Made by a program: the position numbers and the translations under genes
Shown here: piece after piece, positions 20,101 to 29,182 of the stretch
Layout: each line of letters starts with the position of its first letter
How positions within the stretch are numbered: the first letter of the stretch is position 1
Assembly (NCBI RefSeq): GCF_037176765.1
Contig: NC_090022.1
Span: 60,529,209-60,593,208, forward strand
Direction: 5' to 3'
Length of the DNA stretch: 64,000 nt
Source of the DNA: Anolis sagrei
Lineage: Eukaryota; Chordata; Lepidosauria; Squamata; Anolidae
Notes under the pieces: model-generated
Told to the model about the DNA's origin: nothing
The model's database searches: none
What the model saw: the letters and a program-made list of their open reading frames with translations, nothing else

Positions 20101-22617
20101 TTTTAGTTTCCAGAGCATTATTCATCCAGACCTGACGAGAGGGTCTACATCTTCTTCTACTTCAAGATACGCTGATGGAAGAGGGTACAGTCTTTTCCCT
20201 TTAATTTAGATGGTACACATTATGCAAAATCCTGTTGTGTTAGCAAGCAGGAATAGTGTGTGGGTTTCTCTTCTAACTGAAGTATAAATACATCGAATGG
20301 AAAGTCTTTAGAACCAGTTCTTATCCAATCCCAATAAGTAGGTTTTACTCAAGATGTGGAATGAGAGAAGGGCTTGACTTCTCATACGGGACTTGTGAAT
20401 GAAAATGCCTATACAAATCAACCTTAACCTCAGTCAATCATATCCTATCACAGTAGATTGATCGCTTATGGAAGTTTTGCTTTATGTTGAAAATTTGAAT
20501 ATGAATTGAAATGGCACATCAGTGCTGCATTAGACGCTAACCTTTGGGCAAGTTTAGTAAAATTAAACTCTTCCAAATTCAGTTCAATGAGAAGGACTTT
20601 TATTTGAGGTCTTCCTGGTAAGAAGTTTTCTCCATTATGTTATAAACTGATTCTAGTGATCTGAATGTGTCTCATCCTCATTATATGCTTCAAAAGTATT
20701 TTCTGAATATTATGAGTCCTGAGAATATTTTTTTCAAGTCTTAAAGGAGGACTTTCTTATTAGTTATAGATTTCTAGAATCTAATTTTAAAATAGTTACT
20801 GCGTGAAAGTCTATGGGATACCTCAATTATTCTCTTTGAGCAAAATATCAGGATTTTCTTGCTTTTTAGCATTTTGTTAATGAGATCAGAAAGCTTAAAT
20901 GGATTTCTTTTAGAGTCAATGATAAACCTGAGAAAATTGATTGTGGGCTAATATTTCATGCTGTTGTTGTTCACTTATTAAGCAAACTGATGACAGGTAT
21001 ACATAATTCAGCATTTGTTAAATTATGACTGAAAAATGGAGTCACTAGAGGTGCTAATGAAAATTCTCTTTCTTTTTAGACCTCCAGGATTACCTCGTCG
21101 TAGAATGGGCCGAATAAGTCATTTTGGTGGTCCAAGCCCCCCACCAATGGCTGGAGGTGGATGAGGAAGGTAATCTGTGGCCTCATGCTTCTTATTTGCA
21201 CAATCAAAACAATTCCATAGTTGGTTTGCCTAAAAAATAATAAATGATATTTTTCCCTTTTACTTGAAGTGAATGAAAAAGTCAAAACATTTGTGACTAC
21301 AAATGTAAATTCAAAATTTTATTGTGGCTTTTCATGTTCACACCTTATTTATCACCCAAGGAGTGAAGTCTTCAGCATATAAAATATATTTTCAGATTAG
21401 GAAAAAATGATTTGTGTGTGGAAAAATAATTGAATGTTTAGGTTTATCAGGATTTTTCCTTCCCTTTCAGTAGTTCCCAACTTTTGGGCCTCCAGGTGTT
21501 TTGGACTTCACCTCCCACAGTTCCTAAGCTGGCTGAGATTTCTGGGAGTTGAATAATAATAATAATAATAACAATAACAACAGCAATAATAATATAATAA
21601 ACTTTATCTATACCCCGCTACCATCTCCCCAAAGGAGACTCGAGGCAGCTAACATGAGGCCAAGTCCAAAAATAACAATCCAGCAAAACATAATTCAAAG
21701 AAACAAAATAGCATCAAAATAAACACAAGAAATGACAAAATAAAATAAATAGTCTCAAAATAACATGATAGAGAAATGAAACACGGAGCGGGCCAAATGT
21801 GCGAAGAATAAAATTGATACAATTGGTAAAGCCCTGGCTGAGATATGAAAAATGTGTGTCTGGGGGATAATGTGTTTCTAAGGGAGGAGAAGCTAAAAAG
21901 GGGCAGAAAGAGGTAGGCATTCAAACATCTGGTGGCCCAAAGGTTGGGAACCAAATACGGAATATGTGCAATTGACATTTGGAATGGCCCAGTTTATGTA
22001 CTTGGATCATGTGATTTTAATATTTTTATTAGGTGTTTTAATCTTTATATTTCATGTTTTATGTCTTTTTATTGTATCTTATGATGAATTGTCCCATTGA
22101 TTTTATACTTTGTTATGGCATTGATTGTAATTTGGTGTACGTTTGTAAGGCATCGAATTTTGCCACAATTTCTGTGTAAACCGCTTTGAGAAAAGCAGTT
22201 TTCTCACAGGTATGAGAAAAGCAGTATATAAATATTGTAAATAAATAAACCACTGGATGCCTCCTTCAAAGAGGAGGCAGCCAGACATACACATTCACAA
22301 GACAGGAAGGATCTGCCAGATGAGTTTTCAGTAAAATAAGTTGAGAAGCCCCATAAAAACGAGAGAATAACCTGACATTTACTTATAATGTGTTAGTTGG
22401 TGTAGCAGTAAGGTAGTGTTTTCTTCATGCAACCTGGATATCGTGAGTTATGTTCAAAATACATACTTATACACCAGGCTAGATATTCTAATGCATTGGC
22501 AAAGATACTAAGAGCATAGTTTCTCCTAGAACTAGTTTCTTTGGTTGTAGCCAATGTAAGGACTATCATGATGACAAATGCCAAAAAATTAATCAGATTT
22601 TCCTTCCCTTTAGGTAA
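14175..22617 (+). CDS. SELENOK: Selenoprotein K (copy A, apparently functional)
   Basis: Coding exons are 14175-14193, 18356-18446, 20107-20184, 21080-21169 and 22614-22617; all introns are GT-AG. The protein starts [20 protein letters not shown], has one membrane segment ([16 protein letters not shown]), a Ser/Arg-rich middle and an [20 protein letters not shown] proline/glycine tail, and ends in GGG-Sec-GR. The TGA at 21162-21164 is the selenocysteine codon; the last codon and stop form across the final splice (AG/GTAA). Length is about 93-95 residues, as in other vertebrates. SELENOK is an endoplasmic reticulum membrane protein working with p97 and with DHHC6 palmitoylation in ER stress and calcium flux. 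Neighbour order with ACTR8 and IL17RB supports the identification. A SECIS lies in exon 5. Confidence 0.95.
14290..14905 (+). repeat. 102-bp minisatellite, about 6 units, in SELENOK intron 1
   Basis: The phrase CTGCCCAAGAGTGCTGGTGC recurs at 14348, 14450, 14552 and 14654, then in more diverged form near 14755 and 14861. Units derive from the central part of the MITE family seen at 15283 and 54185 (phrases on CATGGGAGTTGTAGTTCTA). The open frame of 192 codons here only reflects a period divisible by three. The array is absent from copy B. Confidence 0.9.
15283..15471 (+). mobile_element. MITE, truncated
   Basis: It begins GTGCATCTACATTGTAGAATGA and runs to GAGCCATGGAAGTTAAAG, with a poly-C run (about 15408-15426) inside. 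The complementary right terminus is missing where the CR1 starts. Fuller family members are at 28984-29182 and 54185-54405. The copy B counterpart is 32085-32270. Confidence 0.65.
15474..15915 (+). mobile_element. CR1 LINE 3' end
   Basis: The sequence encodes the degraded C-terminal CR1 peptide ([19 protein letters not shown]... and [18 protein letters not shown]) and ends in the CR1 terminus GTGATTCTATG. It is 5' truncated and disrupted by a stop. The counterpart in copy B is 32274-32717, so the insertion is older than the duplication. Confidence 0.9.
16051..16818 (+). repeat. 384-bp tandem duplication, two units
   Basis: The units start at 16051 and 16435 (CCAGTCTTTTCATGCTTACGG). Each contains a degraded MIR-like SINE piece (CTCACTGGGTGATCTTAGGCAAGTC). 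Copy B has a single unit (about 32853-33235). Unit 2 is more diverged from B than unit 1, so B may have lost a unit. Confidence 0.85.
17376..18034 (+). mobile_element. L2 LINE 3' fragment, copy A only
   Basis: Plus-strand frame 17378-17696 encodes the L2 C-terminus ([51 protein letters not shown]). It is followed by a 3' UTR and a terminal AAT-repeat tail (18002-18034). Copy B is uninterrupted at the matching point (33797-33802). Insertion therefore postdates the duplication, or the copy was lost exactly in B, which is less likely. 5' truncated. Confidence 0.88.
18968..19085 (+). mobile_element. MIR-like tRNA SINE
   Basis: It shows GGTATAATGGTTTGAATATTGG (tRNA-like head with degraded box A), GATTCGAATCCC (box B) and CACTGGGTGACCTTGGGCAAG (CORE-like middle). 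The same SINE in copy B (34748-35215) is split by a hAT MITE. Related pieces lie near 16200, 16585, 17190-17285 (reverse) and 42215-42345. Confidence 0.75.
19640..19965 (+). mobile_element. tRNA-derived SINE (family 2)
   Basis: The head is CCCCCTGGTGGCACAGTGGATTAAAC (box A region) and GGTTCAGATCCGGGGAGCAG (box B), followed by a tail with GGAGATGAGCACCACCAGAATCAGACATGACT. The counterpart in copy B is 35520-35848. Another family member is at 41829-42145. Confidence 0.85.
20185..21079. other. SELENOK intron 3
   Basis: About 895 bases of AT-rich intron. I see no repeat family or coding signal. Copy B (36065-36855) has a deletion of about 100 bases within it. Confidence 0.6.
21468..21965. mobile_element. 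MITE split by a minus-strand L2 tail, in SELENOK intron 4
   Basis: The MITE starts CAGTAGTTCCCAACTTTTGGGC and resumes with CCCAAAGGTTGGGAACCA at about 21935-21953, giving inverted ends. Between (about 21553-21915) is a reverse L2 3' end with its AAT tail and TATACCCCGCTACC phrase. Both are also in copy B (37170-37245 and 39543-39945), so they predate the duplication. Another L2-like tail is at 22020-22250. Confidence 0.7.
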
Positions 22618-23055
22618 ATGCCTCCTTCAAAAAGGAGGCAGCCTGACATACACATCTGCAAGATGGGAATGACCTGCTGAGGGATGAACTGATGGGGGCC
22701 TGTGGGTTGCAATTGTGTTGTCTGAAAGATTCCCTGCTCTGTCAATTGGCAGAACCATGACGTTGTCCTGGGAATTCCTTGTTCTGGGATCCAGGGCAAC
22801 TGAAAAGCAGTTCTGTTAAATTAAATGCATCTCTGTACTGCCTTTTTGTATAGCTTGTGATTATGTTGTTGTCGTTGTAGAGTTCCTGGGAAAATATATG
22901 GCTTTGCAAAACTCTGGCTTTGTGTCTTTATCTTAAAACGGAAAATTACTGGTATTTTAAAGGCTCACACATCATGGACATGAAGATATATTTTATAAAG
23001 AGAACTTCGATATACATTAAATATGGGAGAGTGAATAAAAAAGATCTACTATATT
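22618..23055 (+). other. SELENOK: SELENOK 3' UTR and polyadenylation signal
   Basis: The last exon starts at 22614 after a TTCCCTTTAG acceptor. It holds the SECIS and an AATAAA at 23034-23039, so the mRNA should end near 23055. Aligned copy B sequence (40597 to about 41040) keeps the same signal at 41017-41022. Confidence 0.8.
22750..22815 (+). promoter_or_regulatory. SELENOK: SECIS element of SELENOK (3' UTR)
   Basis: The lower helix is CAGAAC (22750-22755) with GTTCTG (22810-22815). The SBP2-binding quartet is ATGA (22757-22760) opposite TGA (22801-22803). The upper helix pairs GTTGTCCTGG (22762-22771) with CCAGGGCAAC (22791-22800), ten pairs with one G-U. An AA lies in the apical loop (22773-22774), right after the expected 11-base step from the quartet. 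This structure recruits SBP2 and the Sec elongation factor so UGA at 21162 is read as selenocysteine. Found by hand; pairing is convincing. Confidence 0.88.
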
Positions 23056-23267
23056 CTCTTGAGTATTTATTTATATTATTTTAATTTATTATATCTATAG
23101 CCTTCCTTTCTTCCAAGATGGGATTCAAGCATAGCTAGCAATGAATCAGGCCAGATTCCTTTTATCTCTGTTTGATAGGCTGACTCTTAATAGAAATATT
23201 CCCTCAGATGTAACTCTTTTAAATTTTACTGTTTTCTTCTGTCAAAAGGCCTGAGATATTTAAAAAT

Positions 23268-24880
23268 CATAGAGTTGGAGGAGACTTCATGGACCATCTA
23301 CTCCAACCCACTGCCAACAAGCAGGAATATTGCATTCAAATCACCCCTGACAGATAGCCATCCAGCCTCTGTTTAAAAGCTTCCAAAGAAGGAGCCTCCA
23401 CCACACTCCGGGACAGAGAGTTCCACTGCTGAACAGTTCTCACAGTCAGGAAGTTCTTCCTAATGTTCAGATGGGATCTTGTTTCTTGTAATTTGAAGCC
23501 ATTGTTTATTTATTTATTTATTTATTTGCTTTACTTCTATACCGCCTTTCTCAGCCGAAATGGCGACTCAAGGCGGTTTACACAGTAAAGATCATCACAA
23601 CAATATCAAAAAGACAATTAAAAGCATATTATACAAATTACACCAGAACAAACAATCGTTATCATAGGCCTCAGCAAACAAATCAGAATCCGTAATCATA
23701 ATCCTTTTACCAAATCCTATGTTCAGTTGTACCATCTTCGTGTATTCATTGCACTATTTAGCCAAACGCTTGTTCGTAAAGCCAAGTCTTGACCTTCCTC
23801 CGGAATGCCAGCAATGAAGGGGCCTGTCTGATGTCCACAGGTAGGGCGTTCCACAGCCGAGGGGCCACCACCAAGAAGGCCCTGTCCCTCGTCCCCGCCA
23901 ACCGCGCCTGCGATGCAGGTGGGACCGAGAGCAGGGCGTCCCCAGACGATCTTAATGTCCTAGTCGGTTCATAGGTGGAGATGCGTTCGGAGAGGTAAGT
24001 AGGGCCGGAACCATTTAGGGCTTTATAGGCTAAAGCCAGCACCTTGAATTGTGCCCGGTAGCAGATTGGCAGCCAGTGGAGCTGGCTCAACAGAGGAGTG
24101 GTGTGCTCCCTGAGTGCCGCTCCTGTTAGCATCCTGGCTGCCGAACGTTGGACCATTTGAAGCTTCCGGACAGTCTTCAAGGGCAACCCCACCTAGAGAG
24201 CGTTGCAGTAGTCTAAGCGGGATGTAACCAGAGCGTGGACTACCGTGGCCAAGTCAGACTTCCCAAGATACGGGCGCAGCTGGCGCACGAGTTTTAACTG
24301 TGCGAATGCTCCCCTGGTCACCGCCGAAACCTGGGGTTCCAGGCTCAGTGATGAGTCCAGGGTCACACCCAAGCTGCGAACCTGTGTCTTCAAGGGGAGT
24401 GTGACCCCATCCAACACAGGCTGTAACCCTATACCCTGTTCGGCCTTACGACTGACCAGGAGTACCTCTGTCTTGTCTGGATTCAATTTCAATTTGTTCG
24501 CCCTCATCCAGACCGTCACAGCGGCCAAGCACCGGTTCAGGACCTGGACAGCCTCCTTAGTAGCAGGTGGAAAGGAGTGACAGAATTGGACATCATCCGC
24601 GTACAGATTGTTCAAAGTCCTAGTCTCTAGGACAGCAGAAAACAAGCTTGCTCCCTCCTCCCTATGACTTCCCCTCACATATTTATACATGGCTATCATG
24701 TCTCCTCTCAGCCTTTTCTTCGGGCTAAACATGCCCAGCTCTTTAAGCCGCTCCTCATAAGACTTGTTCTCCAGACCCTTGATCGTTTTAGTTGCCCTCC
24801 TCTGGAAACATTCCAGCTTGTCAACATCTCTCTTCAATTGTGGTGCCCAGAATTGAACACAGTATATTGGACACACTTCT
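23268..24880 (-). mobile_element. CR1 LINE 3' end split by an L2 element
   Basis: The CR1 parts are about 23268-23507 and 24613-24880. They read into each other across the L2, with a repeated ATTGTT at both junctions (target-site duplication). Frames include [20 protein letters not shown]. The start is the CR1 terminus AATCATAGAGTTGG in reverse. The copy B counterpart, 43052-43577, is one uninterrupted CR1. Confidence 0.88.
23508..24612 (-). mobile_element. L2 LINE, 5' truncated just before the YADD motif
   Basis: Minus-strand frames encode NNLYADDVQFCHSF, WMRANKLKLNPDKTEVLLVS, QVRSLGVTLDSSL, LVTSRLDYCNAL, then after one stop VGLPLKTVRKLQMVQRSAAR and FKVLALAYKALNGSGPTYLS, ending KTWLYEQAFG. 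This is the palm, thumb and C-terminus of an L2 reverse transcriptase. The 3' tail is a TTTA repeat (23508-23528 on the plus strand). One stop in about 370 codons and the empty site in copy B indicate a recent insertion. Confidence 0.9.
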
Positions 24881-25048
24881 GTGTAATGACATGGGAAAAC
24901 ATAGGAAGAGATTTATTACCCCTCCACTTTACACACTGGCCCATTAGTTGTCTGTAGGAAACACACCAGAGCCGCTTTGGTTTACTTGTAATGCTTGGCA
25001 AGGGAAGAAGTTATAGGAAAAGAGGAAGAGTGAAAGACTTCCAGGTTC

Positions 25049-25345
25049 AGTCGAAGGCTTTCACGGCTGGAATCACTGGGTTGCTGTGAGTTTTCCGCGC
25101 TGTATGGCCATGTTCCAGAAGCATTCTCTCTGGACGTTTCACCTGCATCTATGGCAGGCATCCTCAGAGGTTGCGAGGTCTATTGGAAACTTAAGAAAAT
25201 GGGGTTTATATATCTGGAATGTCCACAGTGGGAGAAAGAACTCTATTCTGTTGGAGGTAGGTGTGAATGTTTGAATTGGCCACCTTGATTAGCACTGAAT
25301 GGCCTAGCAGTTTGCAAGGTGTGGCTTGTTACTGCCTGGGGGAAT
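25049..25345 (+). repeat. Interspersed repeat cut by the duplication junction
   Basis: It contains GCTGTATGGCCATGTTCCAG, AAGCATTCTCTCTGGACG and ATGGCAGGCATCCTCAGAGG. It follows copy B (43731 on) base by base to GAATTCTTTGTTGAG and then departs. Copy B continues into the ordinary family sequence (GTGATTAGCTGTCCCTGATTG). Possibly the end of a Penelope-like element; not certain. Confidence 0.75.
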
Positions 25346-25678
25346 TCTTTGTTGAGTAGAGCAATACTCGTGAATATGGAACCGTTATAGATGAATACAT
25401 CTAGGCAACTAGTCTGTGTTCAAGAGAGACTACCGTTAAGTATATTGTGTAAATATACATGTAAATAAGTAGCTGATACAGAATACTAGCCTTTGTAAAT
25501 CTATTCCTTAAAGGTAGATCTAAACTCCTTAATGTCCCAGGAAGAGGACACTCAAAACAATAAATACTTAAGCTCTGCCACATGGGCTGTTCCTCTGCAC
25601 TTTTACACACAATGAAATGTAATCACATTGATGTATGTCCTATTTTTGGTAGAGATTTAACATGCTATTTTTAACCAG

Positions 25679-25921
25679 GTGGCTAAAGTTGGACTAGCAC
25701 AGCGAGGCTCAACAACTAAAGCGGAAGCGCAAGTGTCACGGATGGTGATTGTGATGGTTATGGCATTCTTGATCTGCTGGCTTCCTTACGCAACTTTTGC
25801 CTTGGTAGTTGTGGGTAATCCTAAAATCTACATTAATCCTATCATAGCAACTGTCCCAATGTACATGGCAAAATCCAGCATATTCTATAATCCAATCATC
25901 TACATTTTTATGAACAAGCAG
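25679..25921 (+). pseudogene. Isolated opsin exon 4 (parapinopsin-like), partial gene
   Basis: An 81-codon exon lies between an AACCAG acceptor and a GTGAGT donor. It matches exon 4 of vertebrate ciliary opsins in position and length (rhodopsin exon 4 is 80 codons). It begins VAKVGLAQRGSTTKAEAQVS (third cytoplasmic loop), continues through TM6 with CWLPY, an extracellular loop, and TM7 with the retinal-binding lysine in MYMAKSS and NPIIY, ending MNKQ. The sequence resembles pineal/parietal opsins, parapinopsin best; parietopsin or VA-opsin are alternatives. Exons 1-3 are not found upstream, and no convincing exon 5 downstream. The reading frame is intact. The likely reason is that the tandem duplication began in intron 3, making this a gene fragment; the complete gene should lie left of the window. 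Confidence 0.85.
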
Positions 25922-26012
25922 GTGAGTTTAAACTCAATAAGCTCTAGAGAACATAAGAATTAAATGTATAAATATTGTTGTACAGAAGTGTTTATAATAA
26001 TATGCCTATAAC

Positions 26013-26690
26013 TGTATTTATGTTTGAATTGGTTGCCCTAAGGCTGGAGCGGCCTAGCTGTGAGAAATGTGTTACCATGGAAACGAGGCAGAAGAGGAGG
26101 TGGGAGGAGCTTAGAGAGGAAAGGTTTTAAAAAGTGACAGAGTCAGTCAGGAGAGGAGACTCTGAGAGAGCAGCAGAGTCAGGGGGAAAGACTCCGAGAG
26201 AGCAGCAGAGTCAGTTTTAGACTCTGAGGAGTGAAGAAGTGAAGAGCCAGGTTATAGTGTTCGTGAATAGTAGAGATTTCTTCAGCTAGGAAGCTGAAGG
26301 GGAAACCTTGTTAGTTGCTTTAGTTAGAAAGAACTAACAGAGGCTTGCTAGGATCGCTAGTCGGAGGAAGACTGGAGATCTGTGATTTGATCAAGTATAG
26401 ATCAAACAGAAAGACTATTCATTGCAGGGAACACTGGTTAATAAAGCGCTTCACCACAGCAAGAGTTCATAAGTTGTAACATCGAAAGTCTGAATTGTAT
26501 CGCAGCCAAGTTACATGTAACCATCAAGTGTTTGCCAAGCTTAACATCTTCATACTGCAACCATACGCTTTGTTTAAAAATAAACTTGTTCTCTTTGGTT
26601 TTTAAAACTGCCTCATCTCCATTAATTTTACGTTCTGCGCACCCACTCTACCAAAATTACCTCACAACACAAACAGAGCCTTAATACCAG
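26013..26690 (+). mobile_element. Probable solo LTR or LTR-plus-leader remnant
   Basis: The stretch has a promoter-like GGTTTTAAAAAG, repeated AGACTCTGAGAGAGCAGCAG phrases, AATAAAGCG and AATAAACTTGTTC polyadenylation-like signals, and a terminal region that looks like U5 followed near 26700-26810 by leader-like sequence. No coding part is seen. It looks like a broken, possibly solo, LTR-element fossil, Gypsy-like at best. Ends and target duplication are not clear. Confidence 0.45.
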
Positions 26691-26810
26691 AGCCTTTTAC
26701 AAATCAGTGGCTCCTCTCTCCTAAACCTAGGCGCTTCCTCACGAGTTGGTAGTGTCTCTCTACAATTGGGTGGCAGCTTCGTTACCAGTGGCGGAGGTTC
26801 TTTACAATTG

Positions 26811-27902
26811 TATAGTAAGTATTTTATAAGGTAAGAATCACAAGTGCAGATATTTCACCTTATTTTAAGAATGGTAGTTGTGGGAAAAGCCAATGAATTT
26901 TTATCCCTGCAACAACATGATTCCTTTCTACTTTGCTTTTTTGCAGTTCCTTTTATTACTAGCCATTTACACAAGCTTTCATAACTACTCTCTGCAAGAA
27001 AAGAGCGGTTCTCTGAGAATTTCACAAGTACCTGACCTGCTATTTAGACTGAACAACAAATTAAATATACTTTGTTGCCTGTTCACTAGTCAGGAAATAA
27101 ACCAAGCAGTACAAAATATTCTGATATATACAAAGGATAGGAAACCTTGACATAAACATATCAAATAAAGTGTTTATGAAACTAATTTTATTGGCATACA
27201 ATTTTTTATTTTCTATTTTTTTTAATTTTTATTTTTAGATGTTGATTATTTTAAATATATTTAAATACTCAAAATTTCAATATTTCCAACACAAGAGTAC
27301 TCATAGCATGTTGGCTGTCTCAGTTATAATGAAAAAACTTTTACACATTTTTTCTGTCCTGAGCAAAAAGAGAATGATTGATTGTGTGTGGATGTGTGTG
27401 GATGTATGTATGAATGAATGTAACCTGATAGTATAAAAGTAAATCTCTCTCTGAATAAGTAATCAGTTCTTATTTAAAAATAAGTTAAACATGACATGAT
27501 CAAGCAAAGTAAACCACTTCCCATTCTTGGTTTTAGATTTTCAAATCTTGATTTAAGTTCTACTGAATTCTGTGTTCCGGGAAAGCATTAACGGAATCCC
27601 ACAGGGCTTACCTCAGTACAGGACCTTGTCCTTCATTTCAATTACCACATTTGTTAAACTTACTCTACATGTAAAACATGACATGTAACCTTTCATGTTT
27701 TCTTTATGGCTACCGTTAGACAAATATGGATAACTCTATTATTAATGGAAAACACAAACTGATGTTTAAACTTTTTTTTAAAGAAATTTTTGAAGAAATA
27801 ATACTTTAAATAAAAATTTAAATACTACAGTAATACTGTGTTACATTGTTTGTCTTTGCTTTTAATTGCTCTTTTACAGTATTAATATCAAGACAATACC
27901 GA
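26811..27902. other. AT-rich non-genic stretch
   Basis: No recognised gene or repeat. A CAG followed by an open frame at 26946-27150 was considered as an opsin exon 5 but lacks the FR(D/N)C start. TGTGTGGA and GAATGAATG short repeats lie near 27384-27420. Confidence 0.5.
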
Positions 27903-27910
27903 GTGTATAG

Positions 27911-28442
27911 TAGGGCTGGGCGGTTTCGTTTCGTTAATTCGTAATTCGTTAAAAATTTGTTATTTTTTTTGTTAACGAAGCGAAAACGAACCATTCTGGA
28001 GCAACTTAAAAACGAAACGAATTTTTCAATTCGTTTCGTAAATGCTTCATATTTCGTTATGTATTCGTTTCGTTATTGGTTTGAGGTCGTTTCGTTATTA
28101 TTTCCGCATGTCTGGGGCAAGTTTTATAGTTGTTTTTTGTTTAATTAGTGAAAAAATTATAATATCACACCAACAGTCAACAACAGAGGGGGAGGGAAGC
28201 TTCAGAAGTTCCCCCTGTCCCATTTGGAGGTTTTTTAGCATATTGCGCGGTTGCGTCCGCCATTAACGAATCGATTCGTTATTTTTTCGTTATTGTTTTG
28301 TAATTTTTTTACCATTTACGAAATTTCGTAAATATCGAACTTTTTAAAAAAAAAATCGGAATTCTTTTAAATATCGAAACGCAAAAAACCCCAAAAACGA
28401 ATCGATTTTAGAAACAAATTTTTCCGTTGTTACCCAGGCCTA
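27911..28442 (+). mobile_element. 532-bp hAT-type MITE, complete
   Basis: Perfect 8-bp target duplications GTGTATAG lie at 27903-27910 and 28443-28450. The ends are TAGGGCTGGG and CCCAGGCCTA. The interior is rich in TTCGTTTCGTTA/TAACGAAACGAA-type phrases and holds a segment (28155-28330) shared with the 4.8-kb element in copy A. It has no transposase, so it must have been mobilised in trans. Confidence 0.92.
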
Positions 28443-28983
28443 GTGTATAGTATAGAAAGGAGCATTGTATTAGTTAGTCCCATTTTAATTAGTAACTCCC
28501 AAGCAACCAGAAACCAAATTTATTCAGCATCATGGGTGCTGAATGACTGAGATTCTACACTATTTCTGAATTTCCATCTGTCCTAACGATACCCTATTTC
28601 TGTGTTACAATTAACTGTCATTTCATGGAATATCATGTTACAGTGTGTATAACATTCTGGAAATAGTTACACTGTTTGATACCCTTCTTGCTATTGTTTA
28701 CTTATTATTGCACTTATTTCCAGCATTTCTCTCAAAAAATGGAATTCATGACAGCTTATTATTCATGATTTCCATGGCACTCTTCTGGTTGAACCACTTG
28801 TAAATTTACTAAAAAAATTAATTGCTGATGAGCCAAATATCAGTTTGTTATCATTAATTACATTTATAAGCTGTTTAATTAATGATTATGATAATCATTG
28901 CTTTTAAAGAGAGTATCAGATCACAGAAAATGGAATACCTGTTACCAGTACCCTTCTTTTTTAGCTGAACATTCTATCTCCAG

Positions 28984-29182
28984 GAATGCATCTACATGGT
29001 AGAATGAATCCAGTTTGGAATCACTTTAACTGCCTTAGCTCAATGCTATGAAATCATTGGAATTGCAATCAGAGGATGCTGAGGTCTCGCCAAATTACAG
29101 TTTCCAAGATTCCATAGCACTGAACCATGACAATTAAAGTGGTGTCAAACTGCATTCATTCTACAGTGTGAATGCATCCTGA
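28984..29182. mobile_element. Palindromic MITE (about 200 bp)
   Basis: The left end AATGCATCTACATGGTAGAATGA is nearly the reverse complement of the right end TCATTCTACAGTGTGAATGCAT. The middle carries CAATGCTATGAAATCATTGG and CCATAGCACTGAACCATGAC, themselves inverted. This very abundant family recurs at 12975-13020, 15283, 54185-54405, 59617-59658 and 63155-63235. Confidence 0.8.

Larger units (their letters stand above)
18447..20106. other. SELENOK intron 2: contents
   Basis: It holds an L2-like tail (about 18465-18535), a MIR-like tRNA SINE (18968-19085), a tRNA SINE of a second family (19640-19965), and a 257-bp stretch (about 19192-19448) absent from copy B. The remainder shows nothing recognisable. 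Confidence 0.6.
1..25345 (+). repeat. Segmental duplication, copy A (visible part)
   Basis: Position 1 aligns with 29185, and the match continues in the same order and orientation to about 25345 (aligned with 44036), interrupted by copy-specific insertions and deletions. Matching landmarks are 1-1676 with 29185-30852, 6521-7047 with 30853-31379, about 12428-12767 with 31383-31718, 14966-17376 with 31771-33797, 18035-23255 with 33799-41240, and 24880-25345 with 43565-44036. I judged the identity by eye at about 96-99 percent. The left edge of A lies outside the window. The copy carries the SELENOK gene that still has a promoter and exon 1. Confidence 0.93.

Noticed and set aside
21246-21300. 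Alternative SECIS close to the SELENOK stop
   Set aside because: ATGA and GTGA occur here, but no helix of useful length joins them; it lies in intron 4 if the exon 5 splice is used.
26946-27150. Exon 5 of the opsin gene
   Set aside because: A CAG acceptor precedes an open frame, but its start FLLLLAIYTS lacks the FR(D/N)C motif and palmitoylated cysteines of opsin tails.
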